Assembly: GCF_002311515.1 (NCBI RefSeq)
Contig: NZ_DCAO01000097.1
Span: 1 to 44,020 of the forward strand
Reading direction: 5' to 3'
Length of the DNA stretch: 44,020 nucleotides
DNA from: Thalassospira sp. UBA1131
GTDB lineage: Bacteria; Pseudomonadota; Alphaproteobacteria; Rhodospirillales; Thalassospiraceae
Position numbers and translations under genes: made by a program
In this document: in pieces, positions 36,458 to 44,020 of the stretch
Layout of the letters: each line of letters starts with the position of its first letter
How positions within the stretch are numbered: the first letter of the stretch is position 1
Notes under the pieces: model-generated
What the model was told of the DNA's origin: nothing
The model's database searches: none
What the model saw: the letters and a program-made list of their open reading frames with translations, nothing else

Positions 36458-37387
36458 GATTCCAGTATCCTGCGGCAGTCGCCAGTTAACATTTTTATCT
36501 CGTATGTAGGTCGAGACGATAGGTCTCAGAAAATCCAAAATCACCTGAAAGTCCTGATCGGGCAATGTACTGCGCCCGATCAAAAACAAGGTTCTGGTGA
36601 TGCTCGGCTGAATTATTGGCGCCCAATCGAAACGCCCTTCCGTGATTGCGTCGGAAAAAAGCCCGCGTGGCACAATCGCAAAACAACCGTGAGATAGAAT
36701 TACTTCCCTTTTAAGATTAACTGATTCGACTTCCAGCGCAACTTTGAGGCTGACATCTTCTTGGTCGGCCAGTTTGTCCAAAAGTTTTCTCGTGATCTGC
36801 TTCGGACTGTCCATCACCAGCGGAAACCTGCCCAGAGCACCGAAGGAAACTTCTTTTCGTCCCCCACCTAGACTATGGGGTGGCCCGATCAGGATGAGAT
36901 CGTCATAGGCAAGTATGGCACTTGATCTTTTCAGATCAGATGAAGGGTCGTAAGTAAGCGCTAAGTCTAGGTCGCCGTTCTTGATCATAATCCCTAGATC
37001 TGATGACAGTCCTTCCTGCAACCCGAGTGTTAGCGATTTCTGGTCTGCAAGCGCTCGAAGGAGCGGTGGGAGCAGCAATTTCCCGGGAGTAGGTGGTGTT
37101 CCAAGTGTAATTCTGCGTTCGGGATTGTTAGCATAAGCACGCATTGCATGACGCGCACTCTCAAGATCCTGCAATATCTTATCAGCACGACCCTGAAGTT
37201 CTCGGCCCGCCTCGGTAAGTTCCATTCCTCGTGATCGGCGAATGAAAAGGCTAACCCCCAGTTTGGCCTCCAGTTCACGAACTTGAAGGCCTAGGGCTGG
37301 TTGCGAGACATTTAACTTTTGAGCAGCCAGGGTTTGACTGCCAGTTTTCGCTACTGCCAGAAAATATCTTAGTTGCCGAAGCCTCAT
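36452..37387 (-). CDS. LysR-family transcriptional regulator
   Basis: The 311-residue protein has the LysR N-terminal helix-turn-helix (MRLRQLRYFLAVAKTGSQTLAAQKLNVSQPALGLQVRELEAKLGVSLF) and a periplasmic-binding-protein-like effector domain from about residue 90. It is divergent from the amidohydrolase-TAXI-TRAP operon, the classic arrangement for a LysR activator of a catabolic operon that responds to a pathway compound. The 127-bp gap holds a dyad (37414-37438) that could be its binding site. The start is the ATG at 37387. The tail overlaps the IclR gene by six bases. Confidence 0.92.
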   Translation of the reverse strand: MRLRQLRYFLAVAKTGSQTLAAQKLNVSQPALGLQVRELEAKLGVSLFIRRSRGMELTEAGRELQGRADKILQDLESARHAMRAYANNPERRITLGTPPTPGKLLLPPLLRALADQKSLTLGLQEGLSSDLGIMIKNGDLDLALTYDPSSDLKRSSAILAYDDLILIGPPHSLGGGRKEVSFGALGRFPLVMDSPKQITRKLLDKLADQEDVSLKVALEVESVNLKREVILSHGCFAIVPRGLFSDAITEGRFDWAPIIQPSITRTLFLIGRSTLPDQDFQVILDFLRPIVSTYIRDKNVNWRLPQDTGIS

Positions 37388-37413
37388 GCCGAGCCTTTCT
37401 CAATGACGACCTT

Positions 37414-37438
37414 GTGATAGTGGTAAAACTTATATCAC
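37414..37438. promoter_or_regulatory. candidate LysR operator upstream of the amidohydrolase operon
   Basis: Arms GTGATA (37414-37419) and TATCAC (37433-37438) form an inverted repeat with a 13-base centre that has further symmetric positions. It lies 27 bp before the LysR start and about 75 bp before the amidohydrolase start, the usual place for an autoregulated LysR activation site. Confidence 0.5.
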
Positions 37439-37514
37439 TAGGAGGCAAACGGTATTTGTAACATTTTTGGGGTGTTCGTAACCTTCATAAGATTAATTCT
37501 AAGGAGAACGACCG

Positions 37515-38528
37515 TTGAAATACATTGACGCTTTTAACCATTTCTTCCCGAAACCATTATGGGATAAAATGCAGAATTCCGAAGGCACGGTGCGCGATAT
37601 CGGCCAAAGAATGCGGGGCATTCCGGCCATTTACGACTTGGAAGAACGCTTCCGTGTAATGGATCGTTTCAATGACTATACACAAATTCTCTCCCTCGGC
37701 ATGCCGCCAATCGAAAGCCTGGGAAACCCGACCGAAACCGAGGAGCTTGCCCGTCTTGGTAATAACGGGATGGCAGAGCTGGTCGCAAATCATCCCGATC
37801 GCTTCGCAGGCTTTATTGCCTCATTGCCGATGAATTCGCCCAATGCCGCCAGAGAAGCAGAGCGTGCCTTTACAGATCTGGGCGCTAACGGATTGCAGAT
37901 TCATACCAATGTAAATGGTCGGGCGCTCGACAATGATGAATTCTTCGCTGTTTTTGAAATGGCGGAAAAGCACGGGAAGCCGGTCCTGCTTCATCCGTCG
38001 CGTGGCGCAAACATGCCTGATTACATTGATGAAGATAAATCCAAATACGAAATTTGGTGGACCTTCGGATGGCCTTATGAAACCAGTGCGGCTATGGCAC
38101 GGCTGGTGTTCTCAGGCATGATGGACAGACTGCCAAATTTGAAAGTTTTGGCCCATCATCTCGGCGCTATGGTTCCCTACTTTGAAGGGCGTGTTGGTCC
38201 CGGGATGGATCAACTTGGTAAGCGAACGACAGATGAAGATTTGAGTTTGGTGCTCAAGAGCCTCAAGAAGCGTCCCCTGGACTATTTCAAGGATTTTTAT
38301 GCAGACACTGCGGTCTTCGGTTCACGCGCTGCAACACTTTGCGGGCTTGAGTTCTATGGAGAGGACAAGGTCCTTTTCGCCTCGGATAGCCCGTTCGATC
38401 CTGAACGAGGCCCCGGTTACATTCGCGATACGATAAAGGTTCTCGAATCTATCGAGATGTCGACCGAAACACGCGAAAAAATCTCGTATCGCAATGCCCA
38501 GGAGTTCTTCGGACTGAAAAAGGACTGA
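37515..38528 (+). CDS. amidohydrolase-2 family protein (ACMSD/aromatic-acid decarboxylase-like)
   Basis: The 337-residue protein has the TIM-barrel pattern of COG2159 enzymes (ACMSD, gamma-resorcylate and 5-carboxyvanillate decarboxylases, some hydrolases). It shows 'VLLHPSRGANMPDY' with a metal histidine, 'KVLAHHLGAMVPYFEGR' with the next histidine, and 'FASDSPFDPERGP' with the catalytic aspartate near residue 294. At the N-terminus the usual HxH pair reads FNHF, so one of the two metal histidines is absent; several family members tolerate changes there. Such enzymes act on aromatic or muconate-type acids. The start is a TTG with AAGGAG eight bases upstream. It leads an operon with TAXI-TRAP transport genes and is divergent from LysR. 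Confidence 0.82.
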   Translation: MKYIDAFNHFFPKPLWDKMQNSEGTVRDIGQRMRGIPAIYDLEERFRVMDRFNDYTQILSLGMPPIESLGNPTETEELARLGNNGMAELVANHPDRFAGFIASLPMNSPNAAREAERAFTDLGANGLQIHTNVNGRALDNDEFFAVFEMAEKHGKPVLLHPSRGANMPDYIDEDKSKYEIWWTFGWPYETSAAMARLVFSGMMDRLPNLKVLAHHLGAMVPYFEGRVGPGMDQLGKRTTDEDLSLVLKSLKKRPLDYFKDFYADTAVFGSRAATLCGLEFYGEDKVLFASDSPFDPERGPGYIRDTIKVLESIEMSTETREKISYRNAQEFFGLKKD

Positions 38529-38537
38529 GAAAAGTCG

Positions 38538-38569
38538 GCACGGCAGTCCAAAAAGGGCTGCCGTGCTTT
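38538..38569 (+). terminator. hairpin between amidohydrolase and TAXI genes
   Basis: A 12-bp stem (GCACGGCAGTCC with GGGCTGCCGTGC, one G-T pair) and an AAAAA loop are followed only by TTTA. With such a weak T run it probably attenuates or stabilises the mRNA 3' end, giving different amounts of enzyme and binding protein, rather than fully stopping transcription. Confidence 0.5.
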
Positions 38570-38594
38570 ACAAAAGCATCCCAGGGAGGAAAAC

Positions 38595-39548
38595 ATGCTC
38601 AACAATATGTTCAAAATAACGGGTTTAATAGCCGGAACGATCATGTCGCTAAGCTCGGCTGCTTCGGCACAGGTTCTTAGTGTTGGAACAACCGAAGGGG
38701 GGGCTGTCGCACAACTCGGTGCTGCTGTTTCGAACGTTGTGTCTTCACATTCGGACTATCAGATGCGTCCGCAGGCTATGGCAGGGACACAGCAATACAT
38801 GACGGGCGTGGATATGGGCCGGATCGATTTCGGCATATCCAACTCGATGCAATATTACATGGGGGTCTCAGGAACTATGCTTTCTGAAGGACAACCTCAT
38901 GAAAACCTTCGGGTCGTCGCAACCTTGGCACCATTTGTACAGGGGGTGATCGTAACCAATAAAAGTGGTGTCAGTAATGTCGCGGAATTGGCTGGGATGC
39001 GCATTCCGGCTGGTTATAATGCATCTCCTTTGTTCGAGTATTTCTGGGACGCATTTCTTGCGGGCTCAAATATGAGTCGTGATGATGTATCCGGTGTCCC
39101 GGTCACCTCATTGCCAAACAGCTGGCAGGCGTTTCGTGAGGGGCAGGTCGATGCAGTTATCGCAGCTGCTGGATCTGCTGCGGTTCGCGAGATGAATGCT
39201 ACAATTGATGGCGGCATCCGCTATATTCCGCTTGAGCCCGATGCGAAGATGATGGCTGCGCTGCCCAAGACGCGAATTGAGGTGGTAGAACCGGCTGAGG
39301 GGCTTGACGGCATCGAAGTTCCGACCGGTCTGCATGTCTATGAGACAGTCCTATTCGCTCATAAGGACGTTTCTGAGGATGCGGTCTACGCTGTGACCCG
39401 GGCTCTTGCAGAGAATGAAGCTGCTTTGAAGGCATCAGGGCCGTTGTGGTCCAACTACAGCACCAAGCAGATTCATACCGACTTCGAGCTTGAATATCAT
39501 CCTGGCGCACTGCGCTATTATGAAGAAGCAGGTCTTAGCGCCAAATAA
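38595..39548 (+). CDS. TAXI-family TRAP transporter solute-binding protein
   Basis: The 317-residue protein has a signal peptide: basic start, hydrophobic core, and cleavage likely after ASA at residue 25. The mature part begins QVLSVGTTEGGAVAQLG, followed by 'GTQQYMTGVDMGRIDFGISNS' and 'LRVVATLAP', typical of the TAXI branch of periplasmic TRAP binding proteins. It captures an organic acid and delivers it to the fused permease encoded next. Strong ribosome site GGGAGGA. It lies between two hairpins, as expected for a binding protein that must be made in excess over the permease. The substrate is unknown; the neighbouring genes suggest an aromatic or dicarboxylic acid. Confidence 0.9.
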   Translation: MLNNMFKITGLIAGTIMSLSSAASAQVLSVGTTEGGAVAQLGAAVSNVVSSHSDYQMRPQAMAGTQQYMTGVDMGRIDFGISNSMQYYMGVSGTMLSEGQPHENLRVVATLAPFVQGVIVTNKSGVSNVAELAGMRIPAGYNASPLFEYFWDAFLAGSNMSRDDVSGVPVTSLPNSWQAFREGQVDAVIAAAGSAAVREMNATIDGGIRYIPLEPDAKMMAALPKTRIEVVEPAEGLDGIEVPTGLHVYETVLFAHKDVSEDAVYAVTRALAENEAALKASGPLWSNYSTKQIHTDFELEYHPGALRYYEEAGLSAK

Positions 39549-39566
39549 GTCAAATCAAAGGATGTC

Positions 39567-39596
39567 GCACCCGTTCGGCAACAGCCCGACGGGTGC
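39567..39596 (+). terminator. hairpin between TAXI and permease genes
   Basis: GCACCCGT pairs with ACGGGTGC, and the stem extends with one mismatch and one wobble around a CAACAG loop. No T run follows, so it likely acts as an mRNA-stabilising or partial-termination element that lowers permease expression relative to the binding protein. Confidence 0.45.
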
Positions 39597-39700
39597 AACA
39601 TGATGTACAGGAGCAGGCGCGTCGTCACCGATCAATACCTGCAACACGAAGTTCACCCATCGCTGACACTTCCTTTCCTGCAAGCTCACAGGATAAACAC

Positions 39701-41590
39701 ATGAACCTCACTACGAAGCCAGTCACGGCTCTGGGCCACGGTATGGGCCTTGGTGTTACAATTTTTGCACTTATATTGGGTGGAAATATCGCTTCTCGTG
39801 CCGGGATATCCATCTTTCAGGAACAACTTCTGTTCCTCGTCTTGGGTTGTGCGATAGCCGCGGTCTATATCACGACCCCAAAACAATTTTATCCTCGTTG
39901 GGCTGATTTCGTTCTGGCTGCTGTCGGGCTCGGACTTTGTGTCTGGACCGCTTGGCGCTATCCGCTGCTCTCAGCAAATTTCTTTCGCTACGAACAAGAA
40001 ATCTCTTGGATTGGAATGGGGCTAATTCCACTTTTGCTCGAAGCGTTGCGGCGCAAGGCGGGATTTAGCCTTGTGGCTGTGGTTCTGGTCTTTCTGGTCT
40101 ATGCCCTGGTTGCGGACAAGATACCGGGTGCGCTGGGTGGCCGGGCCAGTCCCTTGGACGAGCTACTGGGGTATCTTACCATTGATTCCACAGCGATGAT
40201 GAGCTCGCCAATTAAAATCGTCGCGACTATCGTAGTCATTTATATTCTATTCGGGGCTGTTTTGCAGGCAACGGGCGGTGCCAACTGGTTCACTGACCTC
40301 GCTACCGCTTTGGTGGGACGCCGACGTGGCGGTGCAGCGAAAATGGCAATTGTTTCCTCAGCACTGTTCGGTTCCATCTCAGGTAGCGCTGTAGCCAATG
40401 TTGCTTCCACTGGTGTCATTACGATCCCGTTGATGAAAAGGGGCGGGTATAGCCCCCGAATGGCTGCGTCTCTTGAGGCAGTCGCCTCTACAGGAGGACA
40501 ATTGATGCCGCCAGTGATGGGAGCCGCAGCTTTCCTCATGGCGGAACTGTTGCAAACCTCCTATGCCACAGTCGTTATTGCCGCAATCATCCCATCGTTT
40601 CTGTTCTTTTTGGCCGTGCTCGTTCAGGCTGACCTGGAGGCCGGGGTAAAACGGATACCGCCCGTGCCCGATGAAATGATCCCACGCCTTATCGACGTAT
40701 TGCGTGCAGGCTGGTATTTCCCGCTACCTTTTGCTGTGTTGATCTGGCTATTATTCAGCGAGAATAAATCGCCAACCGTAGCTGCATTTTGGGCGATCCT
40801 CGTCGTTATCGCCTTCAATCTGGTATTTGGCTACAAAGGCCACCGTGTCCGGTTAAATGAATTGGGGCAAGCACTGCTTGATACAGGTCGAGGATCTGTA
40901 GAGATCGTTCTGATTGGCGCGATTGCCGGGCTTGTCATAGGTGTCTTACAGACTTCAGGACTAGGGTTTGGCCTCACCTATCTGCTTGTCAGCCTTGGAC
41001 AGAACAGCCTGATTTTGTTGCTCATTGCCACGGCTTTCGTATGCATACTACTCGGCATGGGGATGCCGACTACCGGCATCTACCTACTAGTGGCCACCCT
41101 TGCTGCTCCGCCTTTGTTGCAACTGGATGTCATGCCAATAGCAGCACATTTCTTCATTTTCTATTTTGGAATGATGTCCATGATCTCACCGCCAGTAGCC
41201 GTGGCGGCATTTGCAGCGGCGAGTATTTCCGGTGCAAGTGCAATGCAGACAGCTTTGACTTCAGTACGCATTGGCTGGCCTGCTTTTATTATTCCTTTCC
41301 TCTTTGTGTTCTCCCCTTCGCTGTTGATGCAAGGAGACTGGGATGCGATTGCTTTGGCTGTTGTCTCCGCCTCTGCGGGTATTTGGTTGGTATCTGTTGC
41401 CATGGTCGGCTTTTGTCGTACAAGACTTCAGGCCCCCGAGCGACTTTGGGTCGGGGCCGCAGGTTTCATGTTGTTGATCCCTGCGGATATAGGATCATTT
41501 GGTCTCTGGATCGAACTGATCGGCCTACTGCTTGGACTTGTCTGGGTATGGCGTCAGTTTTCCCGACCGTTGCAACAACCCCAACATTAA
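39701..41590 (+). CDS. fused TRAP transporter permease (DctQM type)
   Basis: The 629-residue protein is almost wholly hydrophobic, with many membrane segments. The N-terminal ~150 residues correspond to the small DctQ-like part. The rest is the large DctM-like channel, seen in 'GSISGSAVANVASTGVITIPLMKRGGYSP', 'STGGQLMPPVMGAAAFLMAE' and 'LLGMGMPTTGIYLLVATLAAPPLL'. Fused TRAP permeases of this kind pair with TAXI binding proteins and use a sodium gradient for uptake. A start at 39593 would add 36 polar residues. I prefer the ATG at 39701, with AGGA seven bases upstream and the membrane region beginning soon after. It ends the operon before a strong hairpin. Confidence 0.92.
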   Translation: MNLTTKPVTALGHGMGLGVTIFALILGGNIASRAGISIFQEQLLFLVLGCAIAAVYITTPKQFYPRWADFVLAAVGLGLCVWTAWRYPLLSANFFRYEQEISWIGMGLIPLLLEALRRKAGFSLVAVVLVFLVYALVADKIPGALGGRASPLDELLGYLTIDSTAMMSSPIKIVATIVVIYILFGAVLQATGGANWFTDLATALVGRRRGGAAKMAIVSSALFGSISGSAVANVASTGVITIPLMKRGGYSPRMAASLEAVASTGGQLMPPVMGAAAFLMAELLQTSYATVVIAAIIPSFLFFLAVLVQADLEAGVKRIPPVPDEMIPRLIDVLRAGWYFPLPFAVLIWLLFSENKSPTVAAFWAILVVIAFNLVFGYKGHRVRLNELGQALLDTGRGSVEIVLIGAIAGLVIGVLQTSGLGFGLTYLLVSLGQNSLILLLIATAFVCILLGMGMPTTGIYLLVATLAAPPLLQLDVMPIAAHFFIFYFGMMSMISPPVAVAAFAAASISGASAMQTALTSVRIGWPAFIIPFLFVFSPSLLMQGDWDAIALAVVSASAGIWLVSVAMVGFCRTRLQAPERLWVGAAGFMLLIPADIGSFGLWIELIGLLLGLVWVWRQFSRPLQQPQH

Positions 41591-41616
41591 TCTGTACTAT
41601 ACGATATCGATCAACT

Positions 41617-41644
41617 AGACCCCGGTTTAAACAAACCGGGGTCT
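41617..41644 (+). terminator. hairpin at the end of the TRAP operon
   Basis: A perfect 12-bp stem AGACCCCGGTTT/AAACCGGGGTCT with a 4-base loop lies 27 bases after the permease stop. The T run after it is poor (ATACCATTTA), yet position and strength fit transcript end formation. The rest of 41645-41841 holds only a small CCGGCA/TGCCGG hairpin at 41820-41837, beyond the stop of the next minus-strand gene. Confidence 0.6.
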
Positions 41645-41841
41645 ATACCATTTAGCAGGTTGCCACTAAAAGTGACTTTCTGCCTGTGACCTGGGCCCTT
41701 AAAACTCCTCCAGAAATGAGTTCCCGCTCGTAAGGCAGTAGGCCTGCGATCTGAAATCACCACGGTTAGAACACCAAACAAATCATTCATAATTCTCCGC
41801 GAACTGTCCGGGATGATATCCGGCAAAATCCTGCCGGTTCA

Positions 41842-42093
41842 TCAGAGATACCGAAGAACTTCAACAGTGCCATCATCATTGACGGACACCAGTTCGCAAC
41901 GGCCATCGGGCCATTTCCGGACAATCCTGCCTTCATGGGCCGGATCACAATAGAATACCGGTCGTCCAGCCTCCAGATGGGCTTTTGCTGCCCGACCGTC
42001 ATCATTGGCAAGCTGCTTTTCAAACTCCTGCCAAAGCTTGCGGCTTGCGGCTCCTCTGGCATTCGTCACCTGCGCGAATGTGATTTCCGGCAT
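41842..42093 (-). CDS. small protein of unknown function next to plasmid genes
   Basis: The 83-residue product MPEITFAQVTNARGAASRKLWQEF… has a good AAGGA ribosome site six bases before its ATG. It is mostly helical in the first half, with charged residues, and ends in a short beta-rich part ('RPVFYCDPAHEGRIVRKWPDGRCELVSVNDDGTVEVLRYL'). That part looks like a small barrel or SH3-like fold. I do not recognise the family. It follows the Rep-like and HD genes on the same strand and probably belongs to the replicon backbone. Confidence 0.55.
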   Translation of the reverse strand: MPEITFAQVTNARGAASRKLWQEFEKQLANDDGRAAKAHLEAGRPVFYCDPAHEGRIVRKWPDGRCELVSVNDDGTVEVLRYL

Positions 42094-42147
42094 GAGAATT
42101 CCTTGCCTGATTGCATCATCGTTTCAAAGTATGCACTATCGGTCGCA

Positions 42148-42735
42148 TCAGGAAACGTCAATCAAAGACCAACTCTCAGCATCACACATTGCCATACTTG
42201 GCAGAACGGCGTGCGCCCGTTTCATAAAAACATTCTCTGCCTTGATCGCACTCCAGGGTAACACGTAGTCCAGATAAGGTTCGGCAAGCTCTTTGGCGGG
42301 TAATCGGACTAATGACCAGTCGACACAATCGCGATACTCGGTTGCCTTGAGCCTCTGGTCGATCTCGTGCACTTCCTCGATCACACTTTCCGGCCAGGGC
42401 CATTCCAAACCAGCCAGTAACGTGAACCGTCGCCGGATCGGCAGGACAATCTCGCTTTCAAACCGCTGCCAAACCCCAAGCGCACGCATGGTACTCTTGA
42501 TCGGGGTCGTAATATCGCCGGTATCAAACTCTTCGATGTCGTGAATCAGAGCATAACCGGCAGCCTCCGGGGACGCTAAGTCGCAGGCCTGAACGCAATG
42601 CTGGGCAACACTGACATCACAGGCACCGTTCCAGCGTCGAATGCGCGACAAGCCTGCCACCTGATGACGAAACACCTCTAGCCGCACTTCAAACGACACA
42701 GGAACATGATCAGAGGACATCATCAGCTCACGCAT
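42148..42735 (-). CDS. HD-domain phosphohydrolase (COG1896/YfbR-like)
   Basis: The 195-residue protein shows HD-fold metal ligands: 'DVSVAQHCVQA' with His46, then 'YALIHDIEEFDTGDITTPIK' with His65-Asp66 and a following Asp. This is the pattern of YfbR-like 5'-deoxynucleotidases and related HD hydrolases. Such enzymes are common on plasmids and phages, where they may adjust nucleotide pools. The ATG at 42735 has GGAGA seven bases upstream, so it overlaps the end of the Rep-like gene by 13 bases. A second ATG at 42723 touching the Rep stop is an alternative. The two genes are clearly coupled. Confidence 0.7.
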   Translation of the reverse strand: MRELMMSSDHVPVSFEVRLEVFRHQVAGLSRIRRWNGACDVSVAQHCVQACDLASPEAAGYALIHDIEEFDTGDITTPIKSTMRALGVWQRFESEIVLPIRRRFTLLAGLEWPWPESVIEEVHEIDQRLKATEYRDCVDWSLVRLPAKELAEPYLDYVLPWSAIKAENVFMKRAHAVLPSMAMCDAESWSLIDVS

Positions 42736-43733
42736 GACACATCTCCGATCAGCAATCCCCGGCGTTCGGCAACGGCTTCAATGACCGGCATTAAATGATG
42801 ACACGTCATGTCCTGAACACACCGGCTCCGGGCTTTTAAATCGATTGTGCTGCCACGAAGAACCGCACGGATCTGAGACAGCCAGAGACGCGGATTGCGA
42901 CAACCGGGAATATCGGCCTGAACAACAACTTGGCATATCTCGCGCCATTCCGATGGATCAGTTGGATCACAGACAGCCTTCAAAACGTTCGCATCTGCCA
43001 CGACCGACGCCTCCGAAACCAGCCCATCAAGAATATCCAGCACACCAGGCCGTGAAGGCCTTTTTCCCTGTCGTCTAACATCTTCCAATGCGTTCCGAAC
43101 AGCATCAAACCCGACACGGTCAATGGCCTCATTCACACGCAAACAGGCATTGGCCAGCGTCCAGGGCTCGGCACAAAGGCGCTGCCACTCTCTTGCTTGG
43201 ATCAGACATTGATCATCGACGGAAGGCAGGATGACGGCCCCCGTGCCACTTGTGGCATTGACGTGCCCCTGTTCCTTCTCATCCGTGTTATCATCTTTAT
43301 CCGTGTTAATATTGGAACCGGCACCACATGCCGGTCTAACACCGGAATCATATGCCGGTTTGAGGGAACCAGATGCCGGTTTGGCGCCCAGCCCGACCAG
43401 CTGATAGGCGTTGCGATTGCGCAGCCGTCCGGCACTCCGTACCAGACGCCGGATCAAACCAAGCTGTTCAAGACGTTTAAGAGCCTGTCGGACCTTCCGT
43501 TCTGACAACCCGGCTTCGCGGGCGATGGTCTCAATTCTGGGGAAGCAGTCCTGGGTTCGGTCATTGACGTGCGATGCCAGAACCACGGCAACACAGATCT
43601 CCGAAGTGCTGAGATCATCGTGATCGAATATCTCGTTTTGCACCCATTGCCAGCGGGCAACGGCGGATGTTCCCGCAGGTGCGGACTGTGCTGTACCCTT
43701 GCGGATTTCGGCGTATGCATGAAGGGATGTCAT
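42723..43733 (-). CDS. winged-helix replication-initiator-like protein
   Basis: The 336-residue protein has an N-terminal HTH_36-type winged helix ('LSTSEICVAVVLASHVNDRTQDCFPRIETIAREAGLSERKVRQALKRLEQLGLIRRL', about 40-98). A low-complexity hinge with KPAS/KPAY/RPAC repeats (about 118-142) and an acidic Asn/Asp stretch follow, then a helical C-terminal domain. The plan resembles phage O-type and plasmid initiators: N-terminal origin binding, hinge, C-terminal contact with host helicase. The hinge DNA carries short repeats like lambda O iterons. Context (transfer genes on the other side of the window and a possible antisense RNA upstream) supports a replication role, but a plain regulator is possible. 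The ribosome site before the ATG is weak, which fits tight control. Confidence 0.6.
   Translation of the reverse strand: MTSLHAYAEIRKGTAQSAPAGTSAVARWQWVQNEIFDHDDLSTSEICVAVVLASHVNDRTQDCFPRIETIAREAGLSERKVRQALKRLEQLGLIRRLVRSAGRLRNRNAYQLVGLGAKPASGSLKPAYDSGVRPACGAGSNINTDKDDNTDEKEQGHVNATSGTGAVILPSVDDQCLIQAREWQRLCAEPWTLANACLRVNEAIDRVGFDAVRNALEDVRRQGKRPSRPGVLDILDGLVSEASVVADANVLKAVCDPTDPSEWREICQVVVQADIPGCRNPRLWLSQIRAVLRGSTIDLKARSRCVQDMTCHHLMPVIEAVAERRGLLIGDVSCVS
43328..43380. repeat. three ATGCCGGT repeats inside the Rep-like gene, iteron-like
   Basis: ATGCCGGT occurs at 43328, 43352 and 43373, each followed by T or C and T, with spacings of 24 and 21 bases. They encode the repeated (K/R)PA motif of the hinge. 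They may be initiator binding sites, as in lambda O, or only a coding repeat. Confidence 0.4.
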
Positions 43734-43770
43734 GTTTGGTATCGGCGGAGTTTTGCTCTCGCATTTGCAC

Positions 43771-43798
43771 TTGACAAAGCGATCCCGTTACCTAAACT
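43771..43798 (+). promoter_or_regulatory. sigma70-like promoter reading away from rep
   Basis: TTGACA (43771-43776) and TAAACT (43793-43798) are separated by 16 bases on the + strand. It lies in the leader of the minus-strand Rep-like gene, so its transcript would be antisense to that leader. Confidence 0.55.
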
Positions 43799-43804
43799 GA
43801 TGCT

Positions 43805-43869
43805 CAGATTTCGAGACTGAGGCAGTTTAAGCCTTTTCAAAGACCCGCTGCGCCAACAGCGGGTTTTTT
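43805..43869 (+). ncRNA. candidate ~65-nt counter-transcribed RNA upstream of rep
   Basis: From the expected start of the 43771 promoter to the end of the T run, the RNA would be about 65 bases. It would have a small 5' hairpin (CTCAG / CTGAG with a 9-base loop, 43803-43821) and a terminator hairpin. This size, fold and position opposite the rep leader are those of plasmid copy-number control RNAs. No protein could be encoded. It is inferred from signals only. Confidence 0.45.
43844..43869 (+). terminator. rho-independent terminator upstream of rep, + strand
   Basis: The stem CCCGCTG/CAGCGGG with loop CGCCAA is followed directly by TTTTTT. It works only on the + strand, where no protein gene ends; hence the short-RNA proposal. 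The remaining 43870-44020 is AT-rich with a small CTCCTC/GAGGAG hairpin (43921-43937) and probably holds the rep promoter. Confidence 0.8.
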
Positions 43870-44020
43870 ATTGTCTAAATTCTTGAAAAGTCAGGAAAAA
43901 CTAAAACTCGGAAATGCCGTCTCCTCTTTTTGAGGAGTGTCCCCGAACTTTTTCTCTTGTTTCGCGAATCCGTCGAGTCTATATCTCAAAACTCAACGGA
44001 TCGGAAAGAGTGGTTGCGGG

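Noticed and set aside
41041..41655. Overlapping 204-codon frame inside the TRAP permease gene
   Set aside because: Cysteine- and histidine-rich shadow of a membrane protein gene, without start signals, running into the end hairpin.

Overview
The window reads as accessory DNA of a proteobacterium, most likely an alphaproteobacterium; Thalassospira-like is my guess from protein style and gene content, and no rRNA or marker gene here proves it. Plasmid-type genes sit at both ends. At the left are the end of a VirB11 ATPase, a VirD4/TraG coupling protein, an ArdC-Toprim protein, a MobC-like protein and a MOBP relaxase. At the right are a small unknown protein, an HD hydrolase and a winged-helix replication-initiator-like protein with a possible antisense RNA in front of it. 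The simplest reading is a mobilizable or conjugative plasmid (or ICE) carrying two large cargo blocks.

Layout. 1-6.05 kb (+ strand): transfer genes, tightly coupled by overlapping stop/start codons. 6.06-6.22 kb: junction with one isolated sequence resembling a type I-E CRISPR repeat. 6.2-31 kb (all - strand, so reading right to left): a defence island. It holds a complete type I BREX set, brxA-brxB-brxC-pglX-[GmrSD-like DUF262/DUF1524 protein]-pglZ-brxL, followed by a two-gene Druantia type III module, druH-druE. 31.3-33.9 kb (+): an 80-bp array of 10-bp repeats, a BRO-N antirepressor-like gene that seems truncated, and a large serine recombinase ending at a strong hairpin. 33.9-41.6 kb: a probable aromatic-acid catabolic and uptake cluster: FAD monooxygenase (-), IclR regulator (+), LysR regulator (-), and an amidohydrolase-TAXI SBP-TRAP permease operon (+). 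41.8-44 kb (-): small protein, HD hydrolase and Rep-like protein, with a candidate short RNA on the + strand.

How the parts work together. BREX marks host DNA through PglX and blocks unmodified phage. The GmrSD-like enzyme, inserted between pglX and pglZ with untypical ~100-bp gaps on both sides, would add modification-dependent cleavage. Druantia III adds a giant DUF1998 helicase with its DruH partner. ArdC in the transfer operon probably protects incoming plasmid DNA from the recipient's restriction enzymes. In the catabolic block, TRAP import of an organic acid feeds a hydroxylase and an amidohydrolase-fold decarboxylase or hydrolase, under two local regulators.

The most notable points are these. 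BrxL has a C-terminal domain resembling the MITD1/MIT_C phospholipase-D-like fold in place of the Lon peptidase. BREX, type IV restriction and Druantia III are nested on a probable mobile replicon. The decamer array keeps a perfect 10-bp phase. The possible counter-transcribed RNA and the in-gene repeats at rep are also worth testing.
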